Part shown: positions 23,716 to 37,700 of the stretch, piece by piece
Layout of the letters: each line of letters opens with the position of its first letter
Position numbering within the stretch: position 1 is the stretch's first letter
Assembly (NCBI RefSeq): GCF_003589595.1
Contig: NW_020654080.1
Coordinates: forward strand, 11,125,698-11,189,697
Length of the DNA stretch: 64,000 nt
Reading direction: 5' to 3'
From: Hyposmocoma kahamanoa
Lineage: Eukaryota > Arthropoda > Insecta > Lepidoptera > Cosmopterigidae
Notes under the pieces: model-generated
What the model was told of the DNA's origin: nothing
The model's database searches: none
What the model saw: the letters and a program-made list of their open reading frames with translations, nothing else
Program-made: the position numbers and the translations under genes

Positions 23716-26047
23716 AGACTATAATAGTACACTGCTTTACGGATAATGGCCTGATATTTTATAAGAAAAAAGCAGCTTATGTGAAATTTATATTATGTAA
23801 TGTTCTATTATTTATAGAAACTTACATACATCTTAGATAAAAACGAAAAATCTAACCTTACAGATACTGTTCTATTTTTCGGTTTTACTTATATATAGTA
23901 CTTTAAATCTAAATTGCAATAGCGTCCACATAATAATTACAGTCGTCACCATTGACCTACCAAGTCTTCACGATCTAATACGGCCGTTTTGATACCTGTC
24001 ATCGCAACACAAGTGATGTGAATCAATAAACCAAATAGCTTCTTAATTTTATGACTCGTCGAATGTTGAGTTTATTTTTCAGGTTCATTGGTTTTAAATT
24101 GTAGATAGAATAATTAACATTTATTTAAGTATTATAAAGTTTAATAATATAATAAGTACAAAAGGAAAGCCTAGTAAGAATCTTTTGCGGGCTGTTTTAG
24201 TGCCTTCAGTTGTTTTAATGTCCCACGCACCGGGTCGAAACAATATCTATGTTCGATCTTTGTATTAATAATCATAACAGATTTTTGCATAGTCTCAACA
24301 TTTACAATATTTATTGTATATGGGTTATTTTCAGGTAAGTCTTTAGTACTCAATTTTGGTGAGTACAAAAACTTACCAGAAAATTACTGATATTAATAAT
24401 TATTTTTAATCATAAGTACATGTACATGTGTTACCTTGTAAGGACGTTTGCAATTTGAGTGCCGCTATTCTAGTTTTAAATTATTTATTTATTGCATAGT
24501 ACACTACCAACATTTACTATATTGATTTCATATAGTAAATAAATTATTATTTATTAGTGATAACTTATAACTAATAATTTATCACTAATAATTTATCACT
24601 GATAAGCTAGACTCCTTAAAATACTATTTTGTTGGTTGTCGAATATATAATTCATAATTCATTTATTTATTGCAGTCATGAGGTTGATAAAGTGTACATT
24701 TTAAAAAATGCAGTACCTAGACATGAACTATGGTAGGGTACCGTAACATAATAAGCATTTATATTATTTATTCTAAACAAAAAACAAAAAATCTAATATA
24801 AAACTCAATGAACAAAATCAAACTAAGATTAAACATTGAAATGAAATTAAATTGAAATTTTTACACTTTACTACTACATTATCGAATATTAATTACATTT
24901 TATGTATTCACATTTTTACTTAATTTGTTGTTGTCCTTTGTTTAAACAAACCATTTTGTTATAAAACTCTTGCAACGAATTGAAGCATTTTAATATTACA
25001 AATTGTTTTAATACATGTTTTCGGTATTTATATGTTCTGGTATTTTATTATAAGTTTTTATTTTTAAAGGGACTAGTGTGTATTAAATTTATTTTGAAGT
25101 TGAGGTGGGCTAATCCTTGACGTGGACGTAAAGGTATATCGTAACGTGGTAACAAGCTTATGTTTTTTGACAAAAATACTTATTTCTAACATATACAAGG
25201 AATATAATGTTGTAATAAACGTTAACTACCTGCTCGTGATCACTCACTCGCTCGACAACCAATCTTAATGCTTTTCTATCGTTACTTTGTCACTAAAATT
25301 TAATTGTACCTACTATGTATTATATTTGTCTCCGCTCTATTTTTGAAGTATGAACAATTTTTCTTAATTTTTTTGTTTTATATATTATGATGAACACGCT
25401 TGTTTGTCACATGCAACATGATGTACCTACATATCCTTTTCTTATTTTCCTCCAAGCCATACCAGCACAACGCAGTAAAAGTTTACAATCTTTAAGAATA
25501 TATTACAATTAGGGAGGAAATTCCGAAGATGGCGGGGCGAGTGTAAACAGGTCACAAGCCAGACTGGAGCGCCGCCAAATGTGGAAGAGGCCATGTGTGT
25601 CCCGAGTCCCGACATTTAATTCGGATGCCACACAAAACGGATTTAATTCTCTTTGTAAATACTTGAAATCTCCTGTTTACATTTACACGCAAAAAGCGTA
25701 CACAATTTAGTTAAAAAAACTAATCATTTTAATAAATGTATTCACATATGTAACTCTACTCCACATACTTCTTTCTCGTTAGTGATGAAACAGATAATCA
25801 TATTTTACAAAATAATCCGTAATCACTAAGCTTATACGAAAAGAACTTTGAAATCTCTAAATTTACATAGTTCAGTAATTTCAAACATATTTTTTCGTTT
25901 AAAACATTTTTTCATTTAAAATAAAAATAAACAAATCTCTCAAAGACGTTTGTTACATTGAAACATTGTAAAAAATTACATGCTAAGTTCCATAGCGTTA
26001 TCATTGTGTTTATTCTAAGGCAATACATTCTTGGTGGCAAGACAAGT
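23716..26047. other. AT-rich intergenic DNA
   Basis: A segment at about 24080-24160 resembles 54178-54250 (AACATTTATTTAA context), suggesting an unnamed repeat. Short AT palindromes around ATTTATCACTAATAA occur at 24550-24605. A slightly GC-rich patch at 25510-25630 has no identified role. Confidence 0.35.
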
Positions 26048-26340
26048 AAAATAGAGCTCCTTGTGAAAGTGTTCGTCCAGGGTAGTGCTTACCTGTTTCT
26101 GCCGCCAAGCAGTAATGTCAGCATTACTGTGTTCCGGTTGTGAAGGGTAAGGGTGCTGATGAAATTACAGGTACATGGGACTTGTCAACTTATGTGTCAG
26201 GGTGACGGGCGCAGTGGTAGTGCCCCTTAGATCTTTGCAATTTAAGGCTTTGAGTTGTACTGTAACTGTTATGGACAGGCGTGTAGCTCAGAATCAAGCG
26301 CACGACTTGTTCGTCCCGTCACTTGATGTTATAAAAAAAA
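26048..26340 (+). repeat. Family A repeat, copy 7
   Basis: Near full length: AGAGCTCCTTGTGAAAGTGT, GTTCCGGTTGTGAAGGGTAA, GGTGACGGGCGCAGTGGTAG, CACGACTTGTTCGTCCCGTC and a terminal A8 run. Confidence 0.8.
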
Positions 26341-26548
26341 GAGTCCTTTGATCCTCGGACCAAAGCTAGCTTCGGTGAACAAGGGATCATTTCATGATCA
26401 ATCCAAACCTTAAGAATTATAACTATTTTTGCAGTTAAAGCTGAACGGAATTCTAATTATTGCCTACTTTCGTTACATGCGTAAATACTCTATCTCTAAC
26501 AAATATCCTTGCATAAATTTTTCGTATTGTGGTAAGTAATTAGCATTC

Positions 26549-26580
26549 TTCCGTTTTGAAAAACGTCTTTCAAAACGGAA
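26549..26580. other. Perfect 13-bp hairpin
   Basis: TTCCGTTTTGAAA and its exact complement TTTCAAAACGGAA are separated by the 6-nt loop AACGTC. It is shorter than an animal pre-miRNA. Role unknown. Confidence 0.5.
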
Positions 26581-26972
26581 TTAATGAAATTTGAAAACAT
26601 TAATGATTAAAACAAAACAAGAGTTTTCGTGCTATTGGTATAAACTTACCTGGTAATAAACAAATAGGGTAGGAATAATGAGGTACAAAGACTGTAAGGT
26701 GAACTAAGGTGCACGCTAGTCGATGTCTGATACATTATGTATAAGCACAATGCTACCTGACTTTCAAACAAATGTAACGCGGGTACAAGACAATCAATAC
26801 AAGTACCAGAGCTTTGTTACATGTTCGGATCTTAGGCAAACGTTATCGGTGTGCCTACATAACTGAGTCAAAACATTTTTGATACTTCTAATTTAAGTAA
26901 TACTGTTTTGTTTTTGTGTGTATACTGCACTTACAAAATTTAGAAAAATGGAATCATCATCGTTATTATTAT

Positions 26973-27210
26973 TAGTAGCAGTAGAATACCTTGTGAGAGT
27001 GTTCGTCCAGGGAAGTACTCCCACCTTACGTACTTCTGCCATGATGTGAGCATTAAGTTTCCTGTTTTGAAGGGCTAAGGGTACTGGTAATATTACAGGC
27101 ACATGGGACTTGACAGGCTCAGTTACCCTCAGGTATTTACGATTTCAAGCTCTGATCGACACCGCAACTTCGTTCGTTCGTCCCGTCAGTTGGTATCACA
27201 AGAAAAAAAT
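26973..27210 (+). repeat. Family A repeat, copy 8
   Basis: AGTAGCAGTAGAATACCTTG through GTTCGTCCAGGGAAGTACTC, AATATTACAGGCACATGGGA and TTCGTCCCGTCAGTTGGTAT with an A-rich tail. Several internal deletions. Confidence 0.7.
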
Positions 27211-27228
27211 CCAACGGGCAATATACAC

Positions 27229-27252
27229 ACGTATAATCACGTGATTATACGT
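27229..27252. other. Perfect 24-bp palindrome centred on CACGTG
   Basis: ACGTATAATCAC is followed directly by its exact complement. The centre is TCACGTGA, a class E-box that bHLH proteins bind in animals. It sits 20 bp past a family A copy. Regulatory use is speculation. Confidence 0.5.
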
Positions 27253-28929
27253 CGAATTTCAGGAACAAGTTTCACTTTGTTATGTATGTTACTAATTATC
27301 GCCTTTTTTATGTTAAATGGTGTCCCCAGGGGCTATTATAGGGCTAAATTGGTCAAACCATTTCAATCCCTCAATTATAAAAACACGATAAGGTTAATGA
27401 TAACGCAATCGTTATAAACGTTACAAACAATTTATCTCAGATAATAAGTAATAAACGCACGAAAGTAGTTCTCTCCACTTTCACCTCGTTATTATAGCAC
27501 ATATTATAGCTTTCGTAGAAATTTATGAAACTACAGCTATATAGGTAAATGATAAAAATAAACCAATTTCCAATCGATTAAACAAATGGAACCACTTAGA
27601 CGAAGTTATCCATCTACATACAAAACAAGTACGGCACACGTCTACCAGGCAAACAACAAAGGGTGGCAGTTGGGCCTAATAGTCGAGGTATTTGTTCAGT
27701 ATTTGTTGATCGACCCCTCAACCTACTACCCTGCCACCGTCTTACTTGATAATTCTTTGAAACAAAAATATCCTAAACTGTAAATACGTTCCCTGATTTG
27801 AAAAATGTGAACAATGTGAAAACTACTTAGGTACATTATCGTACATCACTTAGTTGGGATACCTAGGCACTATTAAAAGGTGACGAATTAAAAATCTTTA
27901 AGGCAAATTTCCATAACACAACTGCTTTAGTTACTTACTTTCAGATCAGAGCGACAACGTATGTGATGTTGTTTAATATTTTATTATTTCAATTTTTTTT
28001 TTATTTCCTAGTTATATGTATATTTTGTTGCCGATACTAAAATACTATATATGTATAGCTTAACCAAGTCTACCACGAACTTTCATGTGGTCAAGTGAGT
28101 AATGCTCCCAGTGACTAGATAGATATACCTATTAATAAAAAATGTAATTCTCAATTTTTTGTTCACTACAAACTCTTAATATACTTACTTACGTGTGTTA
28201 CTAATATCGAATAAATGAGTGAATTGAAATTTCAGACTATAACAACATAATATTCCGTCATGTACGCACAGTACCTCATGGTACTTAATCTAATGAAACA
28301 AAAAAACCTAGATTGTGGACGTTCTACAGGCAATATTTTCAGCGAGTGTCATTGTGACACGGTATTCTTAAAATAATCTTCAAAGAAATCGTGAATAGCG
28401 AAATCGTTCCACCTACCTATTGCCAAACGGTCGGTGTTGGCCTGCCGAATGTCGAAGTTTCTTAAATGGGTCACTGGATGTCATGCACTTACACAAATCG
28501 ATGCAAACTCACGACCTTCTAGAATATCTACAGCTTCTGGAGTGCGTCTTTGGTCTAATCTCTATATATTATACTTTATCACAGTTTATCACAACAGGTG
28601 CAACTTCTTGTCCCATTACGTGGTATCGCCCGATCCTTAGTCTTCATTAACGATATAAGTTTATTGCTTTTAAATTTATGAATGAATGTTTACCTCCCTC
28701 AAGCGACCTTGAGGAGGGCGGTAGGAGGGCATATCCTTTGTTCCTTCCCAGCTATCGATTCAAGTACCATGTGCTCCCGCGCTACTGTCGGTCCACCAGC
28801 ACTTCCTTGGGTTGGGGTGATGCGGAAGAATCACAGGTAGTTGGAGCAGAATACTAGAAAGAATTATTGGGTACTTGGTTGTGCCGTACTGACAGGTAAA
28901 GAGATCGGTGACAGGGTATACCGGGTAGT
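27253..28929. other. Intergenic DNA, no clear gene
   Basis: Frames at 27586-27783 and 28420-28650 are open but show no domain motif. An imperfect hairpin of CCTCCCTCAA and TTGAGGAGGG lies at about 28691-28716. Confidence 0.3.
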
Positions 28930-29180
28930 CCAGGTACTGCGATCGAAGCAGCGCTACGGAGCGCGATCGGCGGTCGGCGGCGGTCGGTAGACGACAGGCG
29001 ACGAGCTACGAAGTTCGGAAAGGGCGGCGCGGAGCGCGCGGGCGCGGACTTCCCGAGACTGCCGATTGTGCGCTGCCGCTATTTGCGCCCGCTCGCGGCC
29101 GCCCGCTGCCGCCCGCCGCGCCGCCCGCCCCGTACGCAACCGCCCGCCCAGAGCTTTCTCTGCGCAGCATATCAACAAAA
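28930..29180. promoter_or_regulatory. CpG-rich island, possible promoter or first exon
   Basis: A 250-bp block of very high GC content dense in CpG (runs such as GGCGGCGCGGAGCGCGCGGG) in DNA that is otherwise AT-rich. Repeats elsewhere in the window reach this GC level, but this block has no matching copy or inverted ends here. In insects such blocks often mark 5' exons of regulated genes. Frames are open on both strands but biased to Arg, Ala and Pro, so they are not counted as genes. Confidence 0.35.
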
Positions 29181-30650
29181 GCTTTCAGCTGCCACTGAGT
29201 AATGTATTGTACATTTCGTTTAAAATAGCACAACTTGACCCATCTAAGACATCTTAGATACATATATAGCAGCAAAACAATATTAATTAGGTAAGGTGAC
29301 GCATACACTTTTAGGTTTTATTTGCCTAGAACAAAAGTTAGAATGTTTGGTCCTTTACTTTAATTTTAATACGTTGAAATGTACTTACCTCGTACTATAA
29401 AAAAGAAATTACCCATATGTACAGTTTAACGATTCCTAAGCAGGCTGATAGAAACAACAATATTCATACGGTGCCTTCGTTTCAATACGAATATTCAGAT
29501 AGAAGAAAGAAATTGTTTCTCAGAAGAAGGGAAAATTTAACGTACGACAAAATGAATCTACCTCTATACTCAAAATATGGATTAAAACGATAAGTGCCAC
29601 GTTAGTAAAAACAGCGACTACAAACTATATTTTCGTCAGAGGATCCTAACTACTTTAGAAGCTTTAAAAAGCGCGCGATTATAAACTGCCATCACTTAAA
29701 TTTCAGCTAGAAGTTGATTATTTATAAGCATTTATTTTCTGTAGGTGTAAGTGAAAGAGTGGACGATTATACGCTACTATTACTTCCTTATTTATTTCTA
29801 TAAATGTGTATTATTAAACTGTAACTATGATAAATTTTAATAATTATAAAAACAAAAGAAAGCTGCTCTCCAATTATTTTAATCAATTTACTAACCATTA
29901 CATAATTTCAGATTCGGATGCCCGTACTCCGAATCTGGCTCTCTATTATGTTATAAATATTACACATAGGTCAATGATATTATTTGATAGGTCCATGATA
30001 TTATACAATACAATACTTTTACTGGATATTTAATTGTTGATCATAGAATAATATTACTCCAAGAAGTAACAGTTGCCTACAATAAAAGCCACCACTTAAA
30101 ATTTACTTTGCTTTCTTAGTAGGTCAATGTCTTTCTACATGGACGAACGAATATATGCACCTTACCTTTGAAACTTCTGAAAAATTATTAAAAAGACTAC
30201 TCCTGTATTATATATACATTCCTATTTGTATCCATTTTAAAAATGTATGCAATGATCTTAATAGAAGATAATTGAGTGTATATATATTATAATTTACGTG
30301 TATATATTATATTGATGAATTATACATAAAATATGGCAATACTTAGCTAATGTTACACATGGATAGGTGTGTACGTACTACGATAACATGTTTTTTTCAT
30401 ATGGCCTTACGTAGAGCATTTAACCAATGTCAAAGTTAGGGAAACAAGGATATGGGAAAAACAGAACGGACCGGATTTTGGAATAGGAAAAGGGATGTGG
30501 TTTTATAACGGCACATGGCTAGTGCTGACCCTAAAACCTTTCTATCGAACCAATATCAAAGTTTTCTTTGTTGTTTTTTAATAATAATAAGTATTCATTT
30601 CTTAGGATACGAGACGTCACAATTATGAGTTGTTATGTTATATTATGATT
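29181..30650. other. AT-rich intergenic DNA
   Basis: Nothing supported on either strand. Confidence 0.4.
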
Positions 30651-30940
30651 AATAGCAGTAAAGCTCCTCGTGAAAGAGTTCGTCCAGAGTAGTACTGCCA
30701 CCTTACCTATGTCTGCCAAGCAGTAATGTGTACATTTCTGCGTTCCGGTTTTGAAGGGTAAGGGTGCTGGTGAAATTACAGGCGCATGGAACTTGTCAAC
30801 TTATGTCTCAGGGTGACGGGTGCAGTGGTAGTGTTGCAATTTAAAGCTCTTCTGAGTGGCACTGTAAGTGTTAAGGACAGGCATGTAGTTTACCATCAGG
30901 CGCACGACTTGTTCGTCCCTTCACTTATGTTATGAAAAAA
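30651..30940 (+). repeat. Family A repeat, copy 9
   Basis: Near full length, from AATAGCAGTAAAGCTCCTCG to CACGACTTGTTCGTCCCTTC and a short A-run. It is the last family A copy before the helicase gene. Confidence 0.8.
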
Positions 30941-31299
30941 TTAACAATGGCTGTCATGATGATCTCCACTCCATGTTTTAAGTCTGTTAGACGAAGGAAT
31001 CCCTTTTGAATGTAATTCATAATATTTCTTTTTCTTTATTTAATATTAATTGTAAATAATTTGGGATGATGTCATTTTACACAGTAAGCCGGCTTTCGGG
31101 CAGGTCTTGTTTCCTTGACATCATTGATTGCATACAATACTATTTCAGTTTGAGTGTGTTCGAAACATCGTAGATTTAAATCTATTTTTGTGTGTTTTCC
31201 TTGCATGTTATGGCAACTATAGGTAGTGCTTTTTAGAATTAAAACGCGAAATTATACGAATCTCGAACTAAAATACCTGTATCGGCCCGTTCTAAGGAA

Positions 31300-31668
31300 T
31301 CCCGAGTCAATCCAAGCACGCCGCCTCAAATTGCCTATCCTCTTTGTGGCGGCCATATTTACAGAAACATAATTCAACTTCATGGTACCAAAAAAGAATA
31401 TTGTACCAAGACTTGGCTGTATGGTGTAAAACCTTTGCCTTTTCCTTTATGGAAAGAAGAAAAAAAACAGAATGACAGAATCGTGACAGAATGCACATTC
31501 GTTACGTTTCCGCCACTCCATCGATGACAGATATAAAGTTTTTCAGTACAATTTTGCCAAAAGCGCGGTCGATCGATCCGTATCGGCGTAAATGATTTTT
31601 CCATTTAGTTAGTATCACTTTTTGTAATTCATACTTCCAGGTAACACTTTACGTATTTCTATTCCAAC
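31300..31668 (+). promoter_or_regulatory. Probable promoter and 5' leader of the helicase gene
   Basis: Sequence directly upstream of the start codon. It contains GGCGGCCATATTT at about 31346, resembling the GCCAT core bound by YY1/Pho factors. The leader lacks a TATA box at a convincing distance. The ATG context is CCAACATGG, favourable for initiation. The exact transcription start cannot be seen. Confidence 0.35.
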
Positions 31669-31851
31669 ATGGCACACTGGAAACTTTGTCGCCTTAATTA
31701 CGGCACAGAAAAGTTTGATATGTTCGAAGGCGAGGATGTTACGGTTGGAAGAGGAGTTCATAACACGATAGTGCTCTCCAGCATTGTAATTTCAAGGAAC
31801 CACTGTGTCATCAATGTGCAGAGAAACCAACTTATTATTACTGATTTGCAG
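31669..31851 (+). CDS. Helicase gene exon 1: start and first half of FHA domain
   Basis: 61 codons, donor CAG|GTAAAC, phase 0. Encodes the FHA strands with the VGRG turn and the ISRNHC segment that contacts phosphothreonine in this family. Confidence 0.92.
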
Positions 31852-34683
31852 GTAAACTTTAATTGACGATCCATTGTTGAATTGTTAAACCGTACTTGGA
31901 ACGATTTAACCATAGCTTGGTCTTCCGTTTACTAAATGTTACGGCGTCAATATTATCTTTGAAGAAATATTACCAGGTACAGGGCTCACGCATTAGTACG
32001 AGTTTTGATTGTAATTGATTCCCAAGTATCAAGGAGCAAAACATGCATTAATCTTTTATTTTTATTGCTAAGTTAGATTTACATTGACCATTTCTTGATG
32101 AGCTATGTAAAAGCAATAACAAATTTTACAAAATATGCTTATTCGCTGTAAGTACATTACAGTTATTAAAATATAATGCAAAATCATAAGTTTGGTAAAT
32201 GACAGTAAATTGTTGTAAGCATTCTATTTAATTTTATCATGATGAGCTAACAAATCTGAATTCTCAATGAAAAACATACTAACATGAATTACTTGAATAT
32301 TTAATTTTGTTGAGCACTTTGTACGGTTTGTTACAAATTAAAGGTAAGTTGTCTTTTTCTTGTGTAATTTATATTATTTATTTGTTATAATTACATCAGG
32401 GTACTCAGACCTACATAATATCTAAATTAAAGACTAAAATACATCTAGTAAAATATAAGAAATAAAAACTAATGTACTCAAATTGCACTGTTGGCGATAT
32501 ATGGCACGATCTGGTGTCAGGTAACCAGTCACGGAATTGCCGATATATAACTTAATTCAACCAAAACTCCTTCATAAAGGGTGACAGATGTCCTATTGGC
32601 ACTCTCACCATAAAGAAATGAAAATTCACATTATGGCAGGACTCCGAATGCTTGACTCTCAGGACGCATTTGGTTTTTAGTCTACTGTACTTCACTGTCA
32701 CTTCAGACTTCTTGGAGCATTGCAGTTGCTTCAGCAGCATGATTAGTATGGCCGGACGCAGTAGAGAGTTTAGTCATAGTCATATATTAAATTGTCCCCT
32801 AGACTAGTATTGTCACATAGTTAATTTATGTACATTTCATACTTATGTCAAATAATAATAATAACAATAATAACTACAACTTTATAATTAAAGTCCAGGA
32901 AATAACATTATATTTCATGCTTAAGTCAAAAATAATGATAATCTACAAATGATGTAGGCTTTACAGTGTAAACAATATTAAATTTGATGCCAATAAATAA
33001 ATATATATATATATATTATTATTATCAGTAAAAAGTGGTTTAATTTATAAAAAGCGTTTTCTGCAAGGTACTTTTTAAGAAAGTTTTTAAACTTTTCTGT
33101 TTTTTCATTTATGTGGTTGGGTACAGCATTAAATATTTGAATTGCCATTAAATGGGGCCCTGACCTGTACAAACTTAGAGGAGAGCATAGAGAACGGCAA
33201 TCCTGTGGCACAAAATGTGATATAAATTTACACTAGCTAATTTAAAATATTTTGTGTTAAACTTAAATTCTATTTGTAAAGAAATACAACTTTAATCAAA
33301 TCATTTAAAATGTTGAGCTTCCATCCATGTATGATGTACTGATTGTGTTTGCAGTTATGTTATTACACACAGCCAAATTAATATAAATGTGATTAAAGCT
33401 ACAAGTCATTTACTATTGTTGCTATTATGATATTGCAGATGGTCTCTGTAGTCGTTTTTTGATTTACTTTTTCTGATTTCTTGGATTCTTTATAGATAGG
33501 TAACTAATAATAGCTATTTATACTTACTTAATATTTTTACTCACCAATATGTAAAAAGTAAATGCTGTGAATAAAACACATTTAAAAGTGACAAATGATG
33601 CAATTAGCTTTTATGCTTTTGTGCTAAAAGGTTATTACTTTAAATACAATTTTGATATACCACACTGAAATTCCTTTTTAGGAAATGAAACTCCATCAAG
33701 ACTAGATTACATAATAAGAAAGTTATGAGCTTCCGAAAATCAAATTTTTCTCAAAACTTGAATTTCTGGCTAGCGTTTTTCACAGAAATTACAGACATAC
33801 TCTGTAATATTTATTATCTGTAACATGCAAAATGGTACGAGTCTTTCATTTTAAACTTTTTTTCCAGAGTTCCAATGGAATTTATGTCGGTCCAAACAAA
33901 ATACCTCCAAATAGACCATATACTATAACAGAAACTGATATTATAGGAATTGGATGGACACTGGGAGTGGTTCTCACAGGAACGAATATCCAAGATCATG
34001 AAAAGTTTGTGTTTAAGTTAGTCAGGGAAGCACCTAGTCCTCCTGTTATAGACAGAATACAATTCCAAAGTGACAATGAAAATACAAATTTACAATCTCC
34101 TATAAGACAGACAAAACATCCACCAAAGAGAAAGGTGGAAGAGGCTGTGTCGGACACAGCGCCAAATGAAGTCATTAAAACTGAAAAACCTGAAGTAAAA
34201 AATGGCATAATAGTTATAGACAATGTAATCAACATATTATCAGATAGTGACAATGATAACCAGCTGTATCTAGAAAATGTAGCCAAGAAAACAAAACTCG
34301 ATTTGTATTGTGAGGAACTTCCAAAAACAAAGGAAGCTATTATCAAGGTTGAGCGGGATGATCTGGAATATGATGCTTTTCAAGTGAAACAAGAGCACCA
34401 GGTTTATGCCGATGATCCCATTTATATTGATAGTGATGATAGCCAAGATGAAGAGTCTGTGCAATGGTTGATGAGGCTCTCTCAGAGCTCACCAGGCAAA
34501 CCTTTCATTAAAATAAAAGAGACCAAAGCTGAAATCCACAATGAGGAAAGCTCGTATAGCCAAATAGAAGATGAAGATATATTTCACCATGACTTGATTT
34601 CTATACCATCTCAACCTCAAGAACATTCAGATTCAAAAGTGGATAGTTCTATTAAAGCCACTGCTGCTTCAAGACTACTAAAA

Positions 34684-34719
<36 letters not shown>

Positions 34720-37700
34720 TTGTTGAATGACTTGATTTCGCTTGATCACACAGCAAACAATGTACCAACTGTGTCTCCAAATACTGTTCAAACAGAGCAG
34801 GATGAAATAGATGGAATGAGCAGTAATTATTTAATTACTGATGCTGTGAGTACCAGTGTGGGCTATCAACAAGATAAAGGGAAAAGAGCACAAATGATTG
34901 ATCCATTAATTTGTATACCTCGAAAGAAAACTGTCCCACCTGCTATTGTGAGTGAAAGTAAGTATATTAATTAGGACAAAAATTTATATGAAATTGATCT
35001 TTTACAGTTCTCCTTGCAGTTGCTCATGGTACTTTTTGTTTCAGGTAAATCTAAGAAAACTTCCTCTAAACACTATAAGGAGGGCTCTAAACACAGTAAA
35101 GAGAGAAGGCATTCATCATCGAAAAGACATATCACCAATTCACAAAAAGAGGAGCGCAAAAGGAAACTCAAAGAAATTGCCACAAAGAAAAAAGATCATG
35201 CAAATGGAACTGACAAGAGAGTTAATACAGATGCTAAGGATAAAGGAGTTTCCAATGTAAAGTTAACAACCATAAATAGAGGTGCTTTCCTTACTGACGC
35301 TGTACAAGTAGTCAAACCAATGAAGGGAAGGGACAGTCCTCAAAAACTAACCAAACCCAAAGAGAGGAGATCATCTCCGAAACCAATTAAACATGATAAA
35401 AGTACATCAAAAACAACTGATAGCAAACAAAAGTCAATCTCATTTGACTCTAGAGTACCTCTGAAAAGCTTGAAACCATTATCAGAGAGTGAAGAAAAAC
35501 CTTTTTCGAAAGTGGAACCTTTACCACCGAAGAAGTCAAAGAAGACTGTTATGTTTTCAACAGAACCGCCTAAAGTCCACGTGTTTCAGATCGAAGAGGG
35601 AAACAAAATGAAGAGTACACAGTTAGTGAAGGCGTCATTGGACAATATAGGTATTAGGGCTATGCCATTCTTTTCCTTGGAAAAAGTCACTTTAATGAAA
35701 ATTCTCCGATGGAACCCTCACTGGCTGGAAGAACAACTCATTAACAATGATCCACCTCCAATTCTTGGACATAGTAACCCACCTATGACCATCTTCCATT
35801 CCTTCAACAACCACAAACAATATATACAGTAAGTATTGTATTGAGTCATAATCTAGACGGGGCAATAACGGCTGTTTGTCAAAAATTAATTATACTGCAA
35901 TGCCATTTTGCAATAACTATTATTGTAAACTAGTCAGATACAACATGACAATGATAGCGAATGAATATTGTGTAGTGATGCCAGGTGGTTACATTTCTTG
36001 CATATTTCGTAACTTTTGATCTTCTTGGATAATATGTATATAAGTAATTTTTATTATTAAGGCAGTTTTCTTAACTTTTGAGGAAATTCAACTACTTGGT
36101 ACTTAGTGTAACGGGCTGGTGTCCGCAACTCGACGTCAAGGCGCCTATTCAACTATATTGTTATTGTAAATCTTTAATAGTTTACGAAAGCACCCAAATT
36201 AGACAAAAAGTAATTCAGAGACGGCGCAAACGAAATGAAATCAATCAATAACTGGTTATATAGCTTGACTAAAGCAAGTTACCTTTTTAATTTTTTTTTA
36301 CAGTTACACTTTTTATTTAAAAAAAAACGAACTTGTAAAATGTAACTTTTGCACCACAAAAATTAATTTTTCTGGTAACGAAATGTAATTTTCGACTTTT
36401 TCAAGTGCCCTGGCAACACCACGACAACACTGATTATGTAGCCTGTTATTTGTGGGTCAATCGCGCATAAAGGCTTTAACGCAATGAAATGTTGAACTGT
36501 TATAAAGCTATTGTCATTATTGACTATAACAACGAAACAAAAAGGCTGATCGACACCAGTTGTATTTATTTAAATTGATTGATATTAAACTGCCTGTCGA
36601 TATTAAATATTACAATTGACATATTCCAGTTGCATAAAGCACAAAATAGTAGTTTCAAATATGTGACTTATAACAATAAACAATATAATACAATGACCCA
36701 TTAACAGTGGTAAAAATTTTTTTCTAGATAGAGGACGTTGGAACCACCCGTTTAAAATAATATTAGTTCCGCGAAAATCAATAGTTTAAAAATTACGACT
36801 TTATAATTATTAATACAAAGATCGAACACTCGGAAAAAAATCCTTCGATCCGGCCGGATTCGAACCGACTTCTTCTAGCTTACCGTGCCAGACGCTATAC
36901 CAACTAAGCCACGGAACGNNNNNNNNNNCCAGACGCTATACCAACTAAGCCACGGAACGAACCAGCAGACCTCACGAATGTTTCTATGTGCTTGCGTCGT
37001 ATCTTTGTATTTGGTTTTTTCAATGACTTTTTAGTCGTAGCGCCATCTATGAGAAATCTATGGAAGTATTGTGGCCTTGTACTAGCGTGCAATGAGCCAT
37101 TCTTTTTTTTTTTTAGATTGCGCCGTTATTTTTTTTATTTGCTCACAAATAAAATGTCAAATTTTCGAAAAATTCCTGACCGTGAAAATGTACAATCAGA
37201 ATTTACTAGTGGCCTCAAGAACTAGCTTAAGATATAGGGATTGTTACAAATAAAATTGTAGTGTTGCAACTATTGTAACATCTTCATAAATTGACATGAT
37301 GTGCACTGAGTCACTAACAACCAAAATTGACAATTTGTTTCATAGTCATTATTCGAACAATTTTAACTTAATTTCTCAAAAAAAAACATGAGTTCAACTC
37401 AGATTTACTTTAATTATTATCGAACCAACCTCTAATATCCGTAATGCAAACGAAAAGAAAATGTTCAGAAACAGCTAAAATTGTAGCCCTATTGATACCA
37501 AGACCTTTCATTTAACACTACAATTTTATTTATAAGCAATCCCTACACCTTAAGGTAATTTTTAAGGCGATTAGTAAATTCTGATTGTACATTTTTCACA
37601 GTCAGTTTTGTTGATAAACAAATAAAAAATCTCTTAAATGTCTAAAATAACGGTGCAATAATTAGATTTTGTACGTACACAAAAATGGCTCATTGCATGC

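Noticed and set aside
29006..29308. Arg/Ala/Gly-rich frame over the CpG island
   Set aside because: High GC removes stop codons in all frames; no domain and frames open on both strands.
32998..33016. (TA)n run as a regulatory element
   Set aside because: It directly follows the stop of a LINE 3' fragment and is best read as part of its tail.
33996..34346. Minus-strand frame of 116 residues
   Set aside because: Antisense shadow of helicase exon 2.
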